This document shows, piece by piece, positions 1-11,204 of a stretch of DNA of 64,000 bases (positions are counted from its first letter, which is position 1; every line of letters begins with the position of its first letter). The position numbers and the translations under genes were made by a program. The notes under the pieces were generated by a model. The model had not been told where the DNA came from, searched no databases, and saw only the letters and a program-made list of their open reading frames with translations. The stretch lies in assembly GCF_047675955.1 (NCBI RefSeq), contig NW_027327637.1, positions 744,001 through 808,000 on the forward strand, given 5' to 3'. This DNA comes from Chlorocebus sabaeus. Taxonomy: Eukaryota > Chordata > Mammalia > Primates > Cercopithecidae.

Positions 1-27
1 AAATATCTTCCGTTCAAACCTGGAAAG
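1..27 (+). repeat. Partial monomer at left window edge
   Basis: These are the last 27 bp of a monomer (positions 146-172), ending just before the first AAGCTT at 28. It carries AAACCTGG instead of AAAACTGG, a variant also seen near 3111, 7755, 9990 and 11881. The array clearly continues to the left. Confidence 0.9.
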
Positions 28-745
28 AAGCTTTCTGAGAAACTGCTCTGTGTTCTGTTAATTCATCTCACAGAGTTACATCTTTAACTTCAAGAAGCCT
101 TTCGCTAAGGCTGTTCTTGTGGAATTGGCAAAGGGATATTTGGAAGCCCATAGAGGGCTATGGTGAAAAAGGAAATATCTTCCGTTCAAAACTGGAGAGA
201 AGCTTTCTGAGAAACTGCTCTGTGTTCTGTTAATTCATCTCACAGAGTTACATCTTTAACTTCAAGAAGCCTTTCGCTAAGGCTGTTCTTGTGGAATTGG
301 CAAAGGGATATTTGGAAGCCCATAGAGGGCTATGGAGAAAAAGGAAATATCTTCCGTTCAAAACTGGAAAGAAGCTTTCTGAGAAACTGTTCTATGTTCT
401 GTTAATTCATCTCACAGAGTTACATCTTTCCCTTCAAGAAGCCTTTCGCTAAGGCTGTTGTTGTGGAATTGGCAAAGGGATATTTGGAAGCCCATAGAGG
501 GCTATGGTGAAAAAGGAAATATCTTTCGTTCAAAACTGGAAAGAAGCTTTCTGAGAAACTGCTCTGTGTTCTGTTAATTCATCTCACAGAGTTACATCTT
601 TCCTTTCAAGAAGCCTTTCGCTAACGCTGTTCTTGTGGAATTGGCAAAGGGATATTTGGAAGCCCATAGAGGGCTATGGTGAAAAAGGAAATATCTTCCG
701 TTCAAAACTGGAAAGAAGCTTTCTGAGAAACTGCTCTGTGTTCTG

Positions 746-866
746 TTAATTCATCTCACAGAGTTACATCTTTCCCTTCAAGAAGCCTTTCGCTAAGGCT
801 GTTCTTGTGGAATTGGCAAAGGGATATTTGGAAGCCCATAGAGGGCTATGGTGAAAAAGGAAATAT
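746..866. other. Three 6-bp A/T runs per monomer (HMGA1/alpha-protein-type sites), shown in the reference monomer
   Basis: Seen: in monomer 716-887 the A/T-only runs of 6 bp are TTAATT (746-751), ATATTT (824-829) and AAATAT (861-866), that is monomer positions 31-36, 109-114 and 146-151. Known: alpha-protein (HMG-I, now HMGA1) was characterised on African green monkey alphoid DNA as binding any run of about six A/T pairs and was proposed to position nucleosomes on it. Inferred: the sites recur in most of the ~372 monomers. Variants change them: C152T extends the third run to 9 bp, T151C shortens it to 5, and A33C (at 10892) breaks the first. Binding itself is not shown by sequence. Confidence 0.6.
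846..862 (+). other. Degenerate CENP-B-box-equivalent (pJ-alpha-like) site, shown in the reference monomer
   Basis: Seen: CTATGGTGAAAAAGGAA occupies the slot (monomer positions 131-147) where human alphoid monomers carry either a CENP-B box or the A-type pJ-alpha site. It lacks both required CENP-B core elements, TTCG and CGGG. Common variants in this window are G136T, T137A and T134C (CTACGG); rarer ones are G138T-like (ggttaaaa near 6525 and 15986) and T134G (CTAGGG near 17186). None restores the box. Known: African green monkey alphoid DNA is reported to lack CENP-B boxes largely, though the animal has CENP-B. Inferred: this array would not recruit CENP-B by the canonical motif. Confidence 0.6.
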
Positions 867-1662
867 CTTCCGTTCAAAACTGGAAAGAAGCTTTCTGAGA
901 AACTGCTCTGTGTTCTGTTAATTCATCTCACAGAGTTACATCTTTCCCTTCCAGAAGCCTTTCGCTAAGGCTGTTCTTGTGGAATTGGCAAAGGGATATT
1001 TGGAAGCCCATAGAGGGCTTTGGTGAAAAAGGAAATATCTTCCGTTCAAAACTGGAGAGAAGCCTTCTGAGAAACTGTTCTATGTTCTGTTAATTCATCT
1101 CACAGAGTTACATCTTTCCCTTCAAGAAGCCTTTCGCTAAGGCTGTTCTTGTGGAATTGGCAAAGGGATATTTGGAAGCCCATAGAGGGCTATGGTGAAA
1201 AAGGAAATATCTTCCGTTCAAAACTGGAAAGAAGCTTTCTGAGAAACTGCTCTGTGTTCTGTTAATTCATCTCACAGAGTTACATCTTTAACTTCAAGAA
1301 GCCTTTCGCTAAGGCTGTTCTTGTGGAATTGGCAAAGGGATATTTGGAAGCCCATAGAGGGCTATGGTGAAAAAGGAAATATCTTCCGTTCAAAACTGGA
1401 AAGAAGCTTTCTGAGAAACTGCTCTGTGTTCTGTTAATTCATCTCACAGTGTTACATCTTTAACTTCAAGAAGCCTTTCGCTAAGGCTGTTCTTGTGGAA
1501 TTGGCAAAGGGATATTTGGAAGCCCATAGAGGGCTATGGTGAAAAAGGAAATATCTTCCGTTCAAAACTGGAAAGAAGCTTTCTGAGAAACTGCTCTGTG
1601 TTCTGTTAATTCATCTCACAGAGTTACATCTTTCCCTTCAAGAAGCCTTTCGCTAAGGGTGT

Positions 1663-3737
1663 TCTTGTGGAATTGGCAAAGGGATATTTGGAAGCCCATA
1701 GAGGGCTATGGTGAAAAAGGAAATATCTTCCGTTCAAAACTGGAAAGAAGCTTTCTGAGAAACTGCTCTGTGTTCTGTTAATTCATCTCAACGAGTTACA
1801 TCTTTCCCTTCAAGAAGCCTTTCGCTAAGCCTGTTCTTGTGGAATTGGCAAAGGGATATTTGGAAGCCCATAGAGGGCTATGGTGAAAAAGGAAATATCT
1901 TCCGTTCAAAACTGGAAAGAAGCTTTCTGAGAAACTGCTCTGTGTTCTGTTAATTCATCTAGCAGAGTTACATCTCTTCCTTCAATAAGCCTTTCGCTAA
2001 GGCTGTTCTTGTGGAATTGGCAAAGGGATATTTGGAAGCCCATAGATTGCTATGGTGAAAAAGTAAATATCTTCCGTTCAAAACTGGAAAGAAGCTTTCT
2101 GAGAAACTGCTCTGTGTTCTGTTAATTCATCTCACAGAGTTACATCTTTCCCTTCAAGAAGTCTTTCGCTAAGGCTGTTCTTGTGGAATTGGCAAAGGGA
2201 TATTTGGAAGCCCTTAGAGGGCTACGGTGAAAAAGGAAATATCTAACGTTCAAAACTGGAAAGAAGCTTTCTGAGAAACTGCTCTGTGTTCTGTTAATTC
2301 ATCTCACAGAGTTACATCTTTAACTTCAAGAAGCCTTTCGCTAAGGCTGTTCTTGTGGAATTGGCAAAGGGATATTTGGAAGCCCATAGAGGGCTATGGT
2401 GAAAAAGGAAATAACTTCCGTTCAAAACTGGAGAGAAGCTTTCTGAGAAACTGCTCTGTGTTCTGTTAATTCATCTCACAGAGTTACATCTTTACCTTCA
2501 AGAAGCCTTTCGCTAAGCCTGTTCTTGTGGAATTGGAAAAGGGATATTTCGAAGCCCATAGAGGGCTATGGTGAAAAAGGAAATATCTTCCGTTCAAAAC
2601 TGGAAAAAAGCTTTCTGAGAAACTGCTCTGTGTTCTGTTAATTAATCTCACAGAGTTACATCTTTAACTTCAAGAAGCCTTTCGCTAAGGCTGTTCTTGT
2701 GGAATTGGCAAAGGGATATTTGGAAGCCCATAGAGGGCTATGGTGAAAAAGGAAATATCTTCCGTTCAAAAGTGGAAAGAAGCTTTCTGAGAAACTGCTC
2801 TGTGTTCTGTTAATTCATCTCACAGAGTTACATCTTTCCCTTCAAGAAGTCTTTCGCTAAGGCTGTTCTTGTGGAATTGGCAAAGGGATATTTGGAAGCC
2901 CATAGAGGGCTATGGTGAAAAAGGAAATAACTTCCGTTCAAAACTGGAAAGAAGCTTTCTGAGAAACTGCTCTGTGTTCTGTTAATTCATCTCATAGAGT
3001 TACATCTTTAACTTCAAGAAGCCTTTCGCTAAGGCTGTTCTTGTGGAACTGGCAAAGGGATATTTGGAAGCCCATAGAGGGCTATGTTGAAAAAGGAAAT
3101 ATCTTCCGTTCAAACCTGGAAAGAAGCTTTCTGAGAAACTGCTCTGTGTTCTGTTAATTCATCTCACAGAGTTACATCTTTCCCTTCAGGAAGCCTTTCG
3201 CTAAGGCTGTTCTTGTGGAATTGGCAAAGGGATATTTGGAAGCCCATAGAGGGCTATGGTGAAAAAGGAAATATCTTCCTTTCAAAACTGGAAAGAAGCT
3301 TTCTGAGAAACTGCTCTGTGTTCTGTTAATTCATCTCACAGAGTTACATCTTTCCTTTCAAGAAGCCTTTCGCTAACGCTGTTCTTGTGGAATTGGCAAA
3401 GGGATATTTGGAAGCCCATAGAGGGCTATGGTGAAAAAGGAAATATCTTCCGTTCAAAACTGGAAAGAAGCTTTCTGAGAAACTGCTCTGTGTTCTGTTA
3501 ATTCATCTCACAGAGTTACATCTTTCCCTTCAAGAAGCCTTTCGCTAAGGCTGTTCTTGTGGAATTGGCAAAGGGATATTTGGAAGCCCATAGAGGGCTA
3601 TGGTGAAAAAGGAAATATCTTCCGTTCAAAACTGGAAAGAAGCTTTCTGAGAAACTGCTCTGTGTTCTGTTAATTCATCTCACAGAGTTACATCTTTCCC
3701 TTCAAGAAGCCTTTCGCTAAGCCTGTTCTTGTGGAAT
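1663..3737 (+). repeat. Paralogous block A1 (partner 6306-8380, 27-monomer spacing)
   Basis: Barcode variants recur at +4,643 bp (27 x 172 - 1): TCAACGAG at 1788 and 6431, GGAATTGGAAAAGGG with ATTTCGAAG near 2530 and 7172, CTCATAGAG near 2991 and 7635, GGAACTGGC with CTATGTTG near 3050/3083 and 7690/7726, TAACGCTG near 3375 and 8017. The spacing falls to 4,471 bp around 2,130-2,400. This happens because block A1 has an extra monomer (1920-2091) and the partner has an extra AAATAACTTCC/GGAGAG monomer (two at ~6.88-7.08 kb against one at ~2.41 kb). Edges are approximate. Confidence 0.8.
1920..2091 (+). repeat. Marker monomer type E (CTAGCAGAG ... TAGATTGC ... AAAGTAAAT)
   Basis: It carries CATCTAGCAGAG, CATCTCTTCC, CATAGATTGC and AAAAAGTAAAT together, plus a private CAATAAGCC. 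The same combination recurs at 11377-11548, 18945-19116, 24448-24619 and 32016-32187. Only here is it not preceded by a type D monomer, so this copy was separated from that pairing or pre-dates it. Confidence 0.85.
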
Positions 3738-4069
3738 TGGAAAAGGGATATTTGGAAGCCCATAGAGGGCTATGGTGAAAAAGGAAATATCTTCCGTTCA
3801 AAACTGGAAAGAAGCTTTCTGAGAAACTGCTCTGTGTTCTGTTAATTCATCTCACAGAGTTACATCTTTCCCTTCAAGAAGCCTTTCGCTAAGGCTGTTC
3901 TTGTGGAATTGGCAAAGGGATATTTGGAAGCCCATAGAGGGCTATGGTGAAAAAGGAAATATCTTCCGTTCAAAACTGGAGAGAAGCTTTCTGAGAAACT
4001 GTTCTATGTTCTGTTAATTCATCTCACAGAGTTACATCTTTCCCTTCAAGAAGAATTTCGCTAAGGCTG

Positions 4070-4849
4070 TTCTTGTGGAATTGGCAAAGGGATATTTGGA
4101 AGCCCATAGAGGGCTATGGTGAAAAAGGAAATATCTTCCGTTCAAAACTGGAAAGAAGCTTTCTGAGAAACTGCTCTGTGTTCTGTTAATTCATCTCACA
4201 GAGTTACATCTTTAACTTCAAGTAGCGTTTCGCTAAGGCTGTTCTTGTGGAATTGGCAAAGGGATATTTGGAAGCCCATAGAGGGCTATGGTGAAAAAGG
4301 AAATATCTTCCGTTCAAAACTGGAAAGAAGCTTTCTGAGAAACTGCTCTGTGTTCTGTTAATTCATCTCACAGAGTTACATCTTTCCCTTCAAGAAGCCT
4401 TTCGCTAAGGCTGTTCTTGTGGAATTGGCAAAGGGATATTTGGAACCCCTAGAGGGCTATGGTGAAAAAGGAAATATCTTCCGTTCAAAACTGGAAAGAA
4501 GCTTTCTGAGAAACTGCTCTGTGTTTTGTTAATTCATCTCACAGAGTTACATCTTTCCCTTCAAGAAGCCTTTCGCTAAGGCTGTTCTTGTGGAATTGGC
4601 AAAGGGATATTTGGAAGCCCATAGAGGGCTTTGGTGAAAAAGGAAATATCTTCCGTTCAAAACTGGAAAGAAGCTTTCTGAGAAACTGCTCTGTGTTCTG
4701 TTAATTCATCTCACAGAGTTACATCTTTCCCTTCAAGAAGCCTTTCGCTAAGCCTGTTCTTGTGGAATTGGCAAAGGGATATTTGGAAGCCCATAGAGGG
4801 CTATGGTGAAAAAGGAAATATCTTCCGTTCAAAACTGGAAAGAAGCTTT
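4070..4849 (+). repeat. Paralogous block B1 (partner 10260-11039, 36-monomer spacing)
   Basis: It shares with the partner at +6,190 bp (36 x 172 - 2) the rare CAAGTAGCG near 4220, the GGAACCCCTAG 1-bp deletion at 4442 and GTGTTTTGTT near 4520. Differences include GGGCTTTGG at 4626 (partner GGGCTATGG), GGAATTGG near 4593 (partner GGAACTGG) and TTAATTC against TTCATTC at 10890. Edges are approximate. Confidence 0.8.
4328..4498 (+). repeat. 171-bp monomer (1-bp deletion, GGAACCCCTAG)
   Basis: The segment around monomer positions 115-125 reads GGAACCCCTAGAGG instead of GGAAGCCCATAGAGG, a net loss of 1 bp. The next HindIII site falls at 4499, one base early. The same lesion occurs at 10518-10688 and 23589-23759, so the three are copies of one mutated monomer. 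Confidence 0.93.
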
Positions 4850-4999
4850 CTGAGAAACTACTCTGTGTTCTGTTAATTCATCTCACAGAGTTACATCTTT
4901 AACTTCAAGAAGCCTTTCGCTAAGGCTGTTCTTGTGGAATTGGCAAAGGGATATTTGGAAGCCCATAGAGGGCTATGGTGAAAAAGGAAATATCTTCCG

Positions 5000-6370
5000 T
5001 TCAAAACTGGAAAGAAGCTTTCTGAGAAACTGCTCTGTGTTCTGTTAATTCATCTCACAGAGTTACATCTTTAACTTCAAGAAGCCTTTCTCTAAGGCTG
5101 TTGTTGTGGAATTGGCAAAGGGATATTTGGAAGCCCATAGAGGGCTATGGTGAAAAAGGAAATATCTTCCGTTCAAAACTGGAAAGAAGCTTTCTGAGAA
5201 ACTGCTCTGTGTTCTGTTAATTCATCTCACAGAGTTACATCTTTCCCTTCAAGAAGCCTTTCGCTAAGGCTGTTCTTGTGGAATTGGCAAAGGGATATTT
5301 GGAAGCCCATAGAGGGCTATGTTGAAAAAGGAAATATCTTCCGTTCAAAACTGGAAAGAAGCTTTCTGAGAAACTGCTCTGTGTTCTGTTAATTCATCTC
5401 ACAGAGTTACATCTTTCCCTTCAAGAAGCCTTTCGCTAAGGCTGTTCTTGTGGAATTGTCAAAGGGATATTTGGAAGCCCATAGAGGGCTATGTTGAAAA
5501 AGGAAATATCTTCCGTTCAAAACTGGAGAGAAGCTTTCTGAGAAACTGCTCTGTGTTCTGTTAATTCATCTCACAGAGTTACATCTTTAACTTCAAGAAG
5601 CCTTTCGCTAAGGCTGTTCTTGTGGAATTGGCAAAGGGATATTTGGAAGCCCTTAGAGGGCTATGGTGAAAAAGGAAATATCTTCCGTTCAAAACTGGAA
5701 AGAAGCTTTCTGAGAAACTGTTCTATGTTCTGTTAATTCATCTCACAGAGTTACATCTTTCCCTTCAAGAAGCCTTTCGCTAAGGCTGTTCTTGTGGAAT
5801 TGGCAAAGGGATATTTGGAAGCCCATAGAGGGCTATGGTGAAAAAGGAAATATCTTTCGTTCAAAACTGGAAAGAAGCTTTCTGAGAAACTGCTCTGTGT
5901 TCTGTTAATTCATCTCACAGAGTTACATCTTTCCCTTCAAGAAGCCTTTCGCTAAGCCTGTTCTTGTGGAATTGGCAAAGGGATATTTGGAAGCCCATAG
6001 AGGGCTATGGTGAAAAAGGAAATATCTTCCGTTCAAAACTGGAAAGAAGCTTTCTGAGAAACTGCTCTGTGTTCTGTTAATTCATCTCCCAGAGTTACAT
6101 CTTTACCTTCAAGAAGCCTTTCACTACGGCTGTTCTTGTGGAATTGGCAAAAGGATATTTGGAAGCAAATAGAGGTCTATGGTGAAAAAGGAAATATCTT
6201 CCGTTCAAAACTGGAAAGAAGCTTTCTGAGAAACTGCTCTGTGTTCTGTTAATTCATCTCACAGAGTTACATCTTTCCCTTCAAGAAGCCTTTCGCTAAG
6301 GCTGTTCTTGTGGAATTGGCAAAGGGATATTTGGAAGCCCATAGAGGGCTATGGTGAAAAAGGAAATATC
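5000..6370 (+). repeat. Paralogous block C1 (partner 8611-9980, 21-monomer spacing)
   Basis: Markers recur at +3,611 bp (21 x 172 - 1): TTGTTGTGG at 5101 and 8712, CTATGTTG near 5318 and 8930, GGAATTGTC near 5453 and 9064, GCCCTTAGAGG near 5648 and 9259, CTCCCAGAG near 6087 and 9698, TCACTACGG near 6121 and 9732, GAGGTCTATGG near 6173 and 9784. Private differences: TCTCTAAGG at 5089, GAAGCAAATAG at 6165, CAGAGGG at 9071. Edges are approximate. Confidence 0.8.
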
Positions 6371-8380
6371 TTCCGTTCAAAACTGGAAAGAAGCTTTCTG
6401 AGAAACTGCTCTGTGTTCTGTTAATTCATCTCAACGAGTTACATCTTTCCCTTCAAGAAGCCTTTCGCTAAGCCTGTTCTTGTGGAATTGGCAAAGGGAT
6501 ATTTGGAAGCCCATAGAGGGCTATGGTTAAAAAGGAAATATCTTCCGTTCAAAACTGGAAAGAAGCTTTCTGAGAAACTGCTCTGTGTTCTGTTAATTCA
6601 TCTCACAGAGTTACATCTTTCCTTTCAAGAAGCCTTTCGCTAAGGCTGTTCTTGTGGAATTGGCAAAGGGATATTTGGAAGCCCTTAGAGGGCTACGGTG
6701 AAAAAGGAAATATCTTCCGTTCAAAACTGGAAAGAAGCTTTCTGAGAAACTGCTCTGTGTTCTGTTAATTCATCTCACAGAGTTACATCTTTAACTTCAA
6801 GAAGCCTTTCGCTAAGGCTGTTCTTGTGGAATTGGCAAAGGGATATTTGGAAGCCCATAGAGGGCTATGGTGAAAAAGGAAATAACTTCCGTTCAAAACT
6901 GGAGAGAAGCTTTCTGAGAAACTGCTCTGTGTTCTGTTAATTCATCTCACAGAGTTACATCTTTAACTTCAAGAAGCCTTTCGCTAAGGCTGTTCTTGTG
7001 GAATTGGCAAAGGGATATTTGGAAGCCCATAGAGGGCTATGGTGAAAAAGGAAATAACTTCCGTTCAAAACTGGAGAGAAGCTTTCTGAGAAACTGTTCT
7101 GTGTTCTGTTAATTCATCTCACAGAGTTACATCTTTACCTTCAAGAAGCCTTTCGCTAAGCCTGTTCTTGTGGAATTGGAAAAGGGATATTTCGAAGCCC
7201 ATAGAGGGGTATGGTGAAAAAGGAAATATCTTCCGCTCAAAACTGGAAAAAAGCTTTCTGAGAAACTGCTCTGTGTTCTGTTAATTCATCTCACAGAGTT
7301 ACATCTTTACCTTCAAGAAGCCTTTCGCTAAGGCTGTTCTTGTGGAATTGGCAAAGGGATATTTGGAAGCCCATAGAGGGCTATGGTGAAAAAGGAAATA
7401 TCTTCCGTTCAAAAGTGGAAAGAAGCTTTCTGAGAAACTGCTCTGTGTTCTGTTAATTCATCTCACAGAGTTACATCTTTCCCTTCAAGAAGTCTTTCGC
7501 TAAGGCTGTTCTTGTGGAATTGGCAAAGGGATATTTGGAAGCCCATAGAGGGCTATGGTGAAAAAGGAAATAACTTCCGTTCAAAACTGGAAAGAAGCTT
7601 TCTGAGAAACTGCTCTGTGTTCTGTTAATTCATCTCATAGAGTTACATCTTTAACTTCAAGAAGCCTTTCGCTAAGGCTGTTCTTGTGGAACTGGCAAAG
7701 GGATATTTGGAAGCCCATAGAGGGCTATGTTGAAAAAGGAAATATCTTCCGTTCAAACCTGGAAAGAAGCTTTCTGAGAAACTGCTCTGTGTTCTGTTAA
7801 TTCATCTCACAGAGTTACATCTTTCCCTTCAGGAAGCCTTTCGCTAAGGCTGTTCTTGTGGAATTGGCAAAGGGATATTTGGAAGCCCATAGAGGGCTAT
7901 GGTGAAAAAGGAAATATCTTCCGTTCAAAACTGGAAAGAAGCTTTCTGAGAAACTGCTCTGTGTTCTGTTAATTCATCTCACAGAGTTACATCTTTCCTT
8001 TCAAGAAGCCTTTCGCTAACGCTGTTCTTGTGGAATTGGCAAAGGGATATTTGAAGCCCATAGAGGGCTATGGTGAAAAAGGAAATATCTTCCGTTCAAA
8101 ACTGGAAAGAAGCTTTCTGAGAAACTGCTCTGTGTTCTGTTAATTCATCTCACAGAGTTACATCTTTCCCTTCAAGAAGCCTTTCGCTAAGGCTGTTCTT
8201 GTGGAATTGGCAAAGGGATATTTGGAAGCCCATAGAGGGCTATGGTGAAAAAGGAAATATCTTCCGTTCAAAACTGGAAAGAAGCTTTCTGAGAAACTGC
8301 TCTGTGTTCTGTTAATTCATCTCACAGAGTTACATCTTTCCCTTCAAGAAGCCTTTCGCTAAGCCTGTTCTTGTGGAATT
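6306..8380 (+). repeat. Paralogous block A2 (partner 1663-3737)
   Basis: Second copy of block A1. It differs by loss of the monomer equivalent to 1920-2091, tandem duplication of one monomer around 6.88-7.08 kb, a private GGTTAAAA at about 6525, a private 1-bp deletion at about 8053 and several point changes. The monomer gain and loss in exact 172-bp steps points to unequal exchange after the two blocks separated. Confidence 0.8.
7939..8109 (+). repeat. 171-bp monomer (1-bp deletion, ATTTGAAGCCC)
   Basis: The sequence at about 8050-8058 reads ATTTGAAGCCC instead of ATTTGGAAGCCC, one G lost. The next AAGCTT is at 8110. The related monomer near 3,300-3,467 does not share the deletion, so it is private to this copy. 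Confidence 0.92.
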
Positions 8381-8610
8381 GGCAAAGGGATATTTGGAAG
8401 CCCATAGAGGGCTATGGTGAAAAAGGAAATATCTTCCGTTCAAAACTGGAAAGAAGCTTTCTGAGAAACTGCTCTGTGTTCTGTTAATTCATCTCACAGA
8501 GTTACATCTTTCCCTTCAAGAAGCCTTTCGCTAAGGCTCTTCTTGTGGAATTGGCAAAGGGATATTTGGAAGCCCATAGAGGGCTATGGTGAAAAAGGAA
8601 ATATCTTCCG

Positions 8611-9980
8611 TTCAAAAGTGGAAAGAAGCTTTCTGAGAAACTGCTCTGTGTTCTGTTAATTCATCTCACAGAGTTACATCTTTAACTTCAAGAAGCCTTT
8701 CGCTAAGGCTGTTGTTGTGGAATTGGCAAAGGGATATTTGGAAGCCCATAGAGGGCTATGGTGAAAAAGGAAATATCTTCCGTTCAAAACTGGAAAGAAG
8801 CTTTCTGAGAAACTGCTCTGTGTTCTGTTAATTCATCTCACAGAGTTACATCTTTCCCTTCAAGAAGCCTTTCGCTAAGGCTGTTCTTGTGGAATTGGCA
8901 AAGGGATATTTGGAAGCCCATAGAGGGCTATGTTGAAAAAGGAAATATCTTCCGTTCAAAACTGGAAAGAAGCTTTCTGAGAAACTGCTCTGTGTTCTGT
9001 TAATTCATCTCACAGAGTTACATCTTTCCCTTCAAGAAGCCTTTCGCTAAGGCTGTTCTTGTGGAATTGTCAGAGGGATATTTGGAAGCCCATAGAGGGC
9101 TATGTTGAAAAAGGAAATATCTTCCGTTCAAAACTGGAGAGAAGCTTTCTGAGAAACTGCTCTGTGTTCTGTTAATTCATCTCACAGAGTTACATCTTTA
9201 ACTTCAAGAAGCCTTTCGCTAAGGCTGTTCTTGTGGAATTGGCAAAGGGATATTTGGAAGCCCTTAGAGGGCTATGGAGAAAAAGGAAATATCTTCCGTT
9301 CAAAACTGGAAAGAAGCTTTCTGAGAAACTGTTCTATGTTCTGTTAATTCATCTCACAGAGTTACATCTTTCCCTTCAAGAAGCCTTTCGCTAAGGCTGT
9401 TCTTGTGGAATTGGCAAAGGGATATTTGGAAGCCCATAGAGGGCTATGGTGAAAAAGGAAATATCTTTCGTTCAAAACTGGAAAGAAGCTTTCTGAGAAA
9501 CTGCTCTGTGTTCTGTTAATTCATCTCACAGAGTTACATCTTTCCCTTCAAGAAGCCTTTCGCTAAGCCTGTTCTTGTGGAATTGGCAAAGGGATATTTG
9601 GAAGCCCATAGAGGGCTATGGTGAAAAAGGAAATATCTTCCGTTCAAAACTGGAAAGAAGCTTTCTGAGAAACTGCTCTGTGTTCTGTTAATTCATCTCC
9701 CAGAGTTACATCTTTACCTTCAAGAAGCCTTTCACTACGGCTGTTCTTGTGGAATTGGCAAAAGGATATTTGGAAGCCCTTAGAGGTCTATGGTGAAAAA
9801 GGAAATATCTTCCGTTCAAAACTGGAAAGAAGCTTTCTGAGAAACTGCTCTGTGTTCTGTTAATTCATCTCACAGAGTTACATCTTTCCCTTCAAGAAGC
9901 CTTTCGCTAAGGCTGTTCTTGTGGAATTGGCAAAGGGATATTTGGAAGCCCATAGAGGGCTATGGTGAAAAAGGAAATAT
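8611..9980 (+). repeat. Paralogous block C2 (partner 5000-6370)
   Basis: Second copy of block C1, abutting the left breakpoint of the 12.8-kb duplication at about 9966. It differs by single-base changes such as CTATGGAG at 9276 (CTATGGTG in C1) and GCCCTTAGAGG at 9776 (GCAAATAGAGG in C1). Confidence 0.78.
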
Positions 9981-10259
9981 CTTCCGTTCAAACCTGGAAA
10001 GAAGCTTTCTGAGAAACTGCTCTGTGTTCTGTTAATTCATGTCACAGAGTTACATCTTTCCCTTCAGGAAGCCTTTCGCTAAGGCTGTTCTTGTGGAATT
10101 GGCAAAGGGATATTTGGAAGCCCATAGAGGGCTATGGTGAAAAAGGAAATATCTTCCGTTCAAAACTGGAAAGAAGCTTTCTGAGAAACTGCTCTGTGTT
10201 CTGTTAATTCATCTCACAGAGTTACATCTTTCCCTTCAAGAAGCCTTTCGCTAAGGCTG

Positions 10260-11039
10260 TTCTTGTGGAATTGGCAAAGGGATATTTGGAAGCCCATAGA
10301 GGGCTATGGTGAAAAAGGAAATATCTTCCGTTCAAAACTGGAAAGAAGCTTTCTGAGAAACTGCTCTGTGTTCTGTTAATTCATCTCACAGAGTTACATC
10401 TTTAACTTCAAGTAGCGTTTCGCTAAGGCTGTTCTTGTGGAATTGGCAAAGGGATATTTGGAAGCCCATAGAGGGCTATGGTGAAAAAGGAAATATCTTC
10501 CGTTCAAAACTGGAAAGAAGCTTTCTGAGAAACTGCTCTGTGTTCTGTTAATTCATCTCACAGAGTTACATCTTTCCCTTCAAGAAGCCTTTCGCTAAGG
10601 CTGTTCTTGTGGAATTGGCAAAGGGATATTTGGAACCCCTAGAGGGCTATGGTGAAAAAGGAAATATCTTCCGTTCAAAACTGGAAAGAAGCTTTCTGAG
10701 AAACTGCTCTGTGTTTTGTTAATTCATCTCACAGAGTTACATCTTTCCCTTCAAGAAGCCTTTCGCTAAGGCTGTTCTTGTGGAACTGGCAAAGGGATAT
10801 TTGGAAGCCCATAGAGGGCTATGGTGAAAAAGGAAATATCTTCCGTTCAAAACTGGAAAGAAGCTTTCTGAGAAACTGCTCTGTGTTCTGTTCATTCATC
10901 TCACAGAGTTACATCTTTCCCTTCAAGAAGCCTTTCGCTAAGCCTGTTCTTGTGGAATTGGCAAAGGGATATTTGGAAGCCCATAGAGGGCTATGGTGAA
11001 AAAGGAAATATCTTCCGTTCAAAACTGGAAAGAAGCTTT
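10260..11039 (+). repeat. Paralogous block B2 (partner 4070-4849)
   Basis: It carries the same three rare markers as 4070-4849 in the same order and lies inside the first 12.8-kb duplicated segment. It links the otherwise distinct left mosaic region to that segment. Copied again at about 23331-24110. Confidence 0.8.
10518..10688 (+). repeat. 171-bp monomer, paralogue of 4328-4498
   Basis: It carries the same GGAACCCCTAG lesion as 4328-4498, and the next monomer has the same GTGTTTTGTT variant in both places. It lies at the left side of the first 12.8-kb duplicated segment. Its exact copy is at 23589-23759, which is why the large period is 13,071 rather than 13,072 bp. Confidence 0.93.
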
Positions 11040-11204
11040 CTGAGAAACTGCTCTGTGTTCTGTTAATTCATCTCACAGAGTTACATCTTTCCCTTCAAGA
11101 AGCCTTTCGCTAAGGCTGTTCTTGTGGAATTGGCAAAGGGATATTTGGAAGCCCATAGAGGGCTATGGAGAAAAAGGAAATATCTTCCGTTGAAAACTGG
11201 AATG

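Larger units (their letters stand above)
716..887 (+). repeat. Reference (consensus-like) 172-bp monomer
   Basis: This unit carries the majority base at every variable site I tracked, so its coordinates define monomer numbering elsewhere in this annotation. Position 1 is the first A of AAGCTT. Landmarks: TCTGAGAAACTG at 7-18, the A/T run TTAATT at 31-36, CTCACAGAG at 40-48, the variable TTTCCCTTC at 56-64, TTCGCTAAGG at 74-83, ATATTT at 109-114, CTATGGTGAAAAAGGAA at 131-147 (the equivalent of the human CENP-B box/pJ-alpha region), AAATAT at 146-151 and AAAACTGGAAAG at 161-172. It has no coding potential: a TGA at 9-11, a TAA at 32-34, a TAA at 79-81 and a TGA at 137-139 close the forward frames. 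Confidence 0.95.

Noticed and set aside
73..95. TTCGCTAAGG segment of the monomer as a CENP-B box
   Set aside because: It has the TTCG core but lacks the A and CGGG at the required spacing (it reads GGCTGTT), and it lies outside the slot used in human alphoid monomers.
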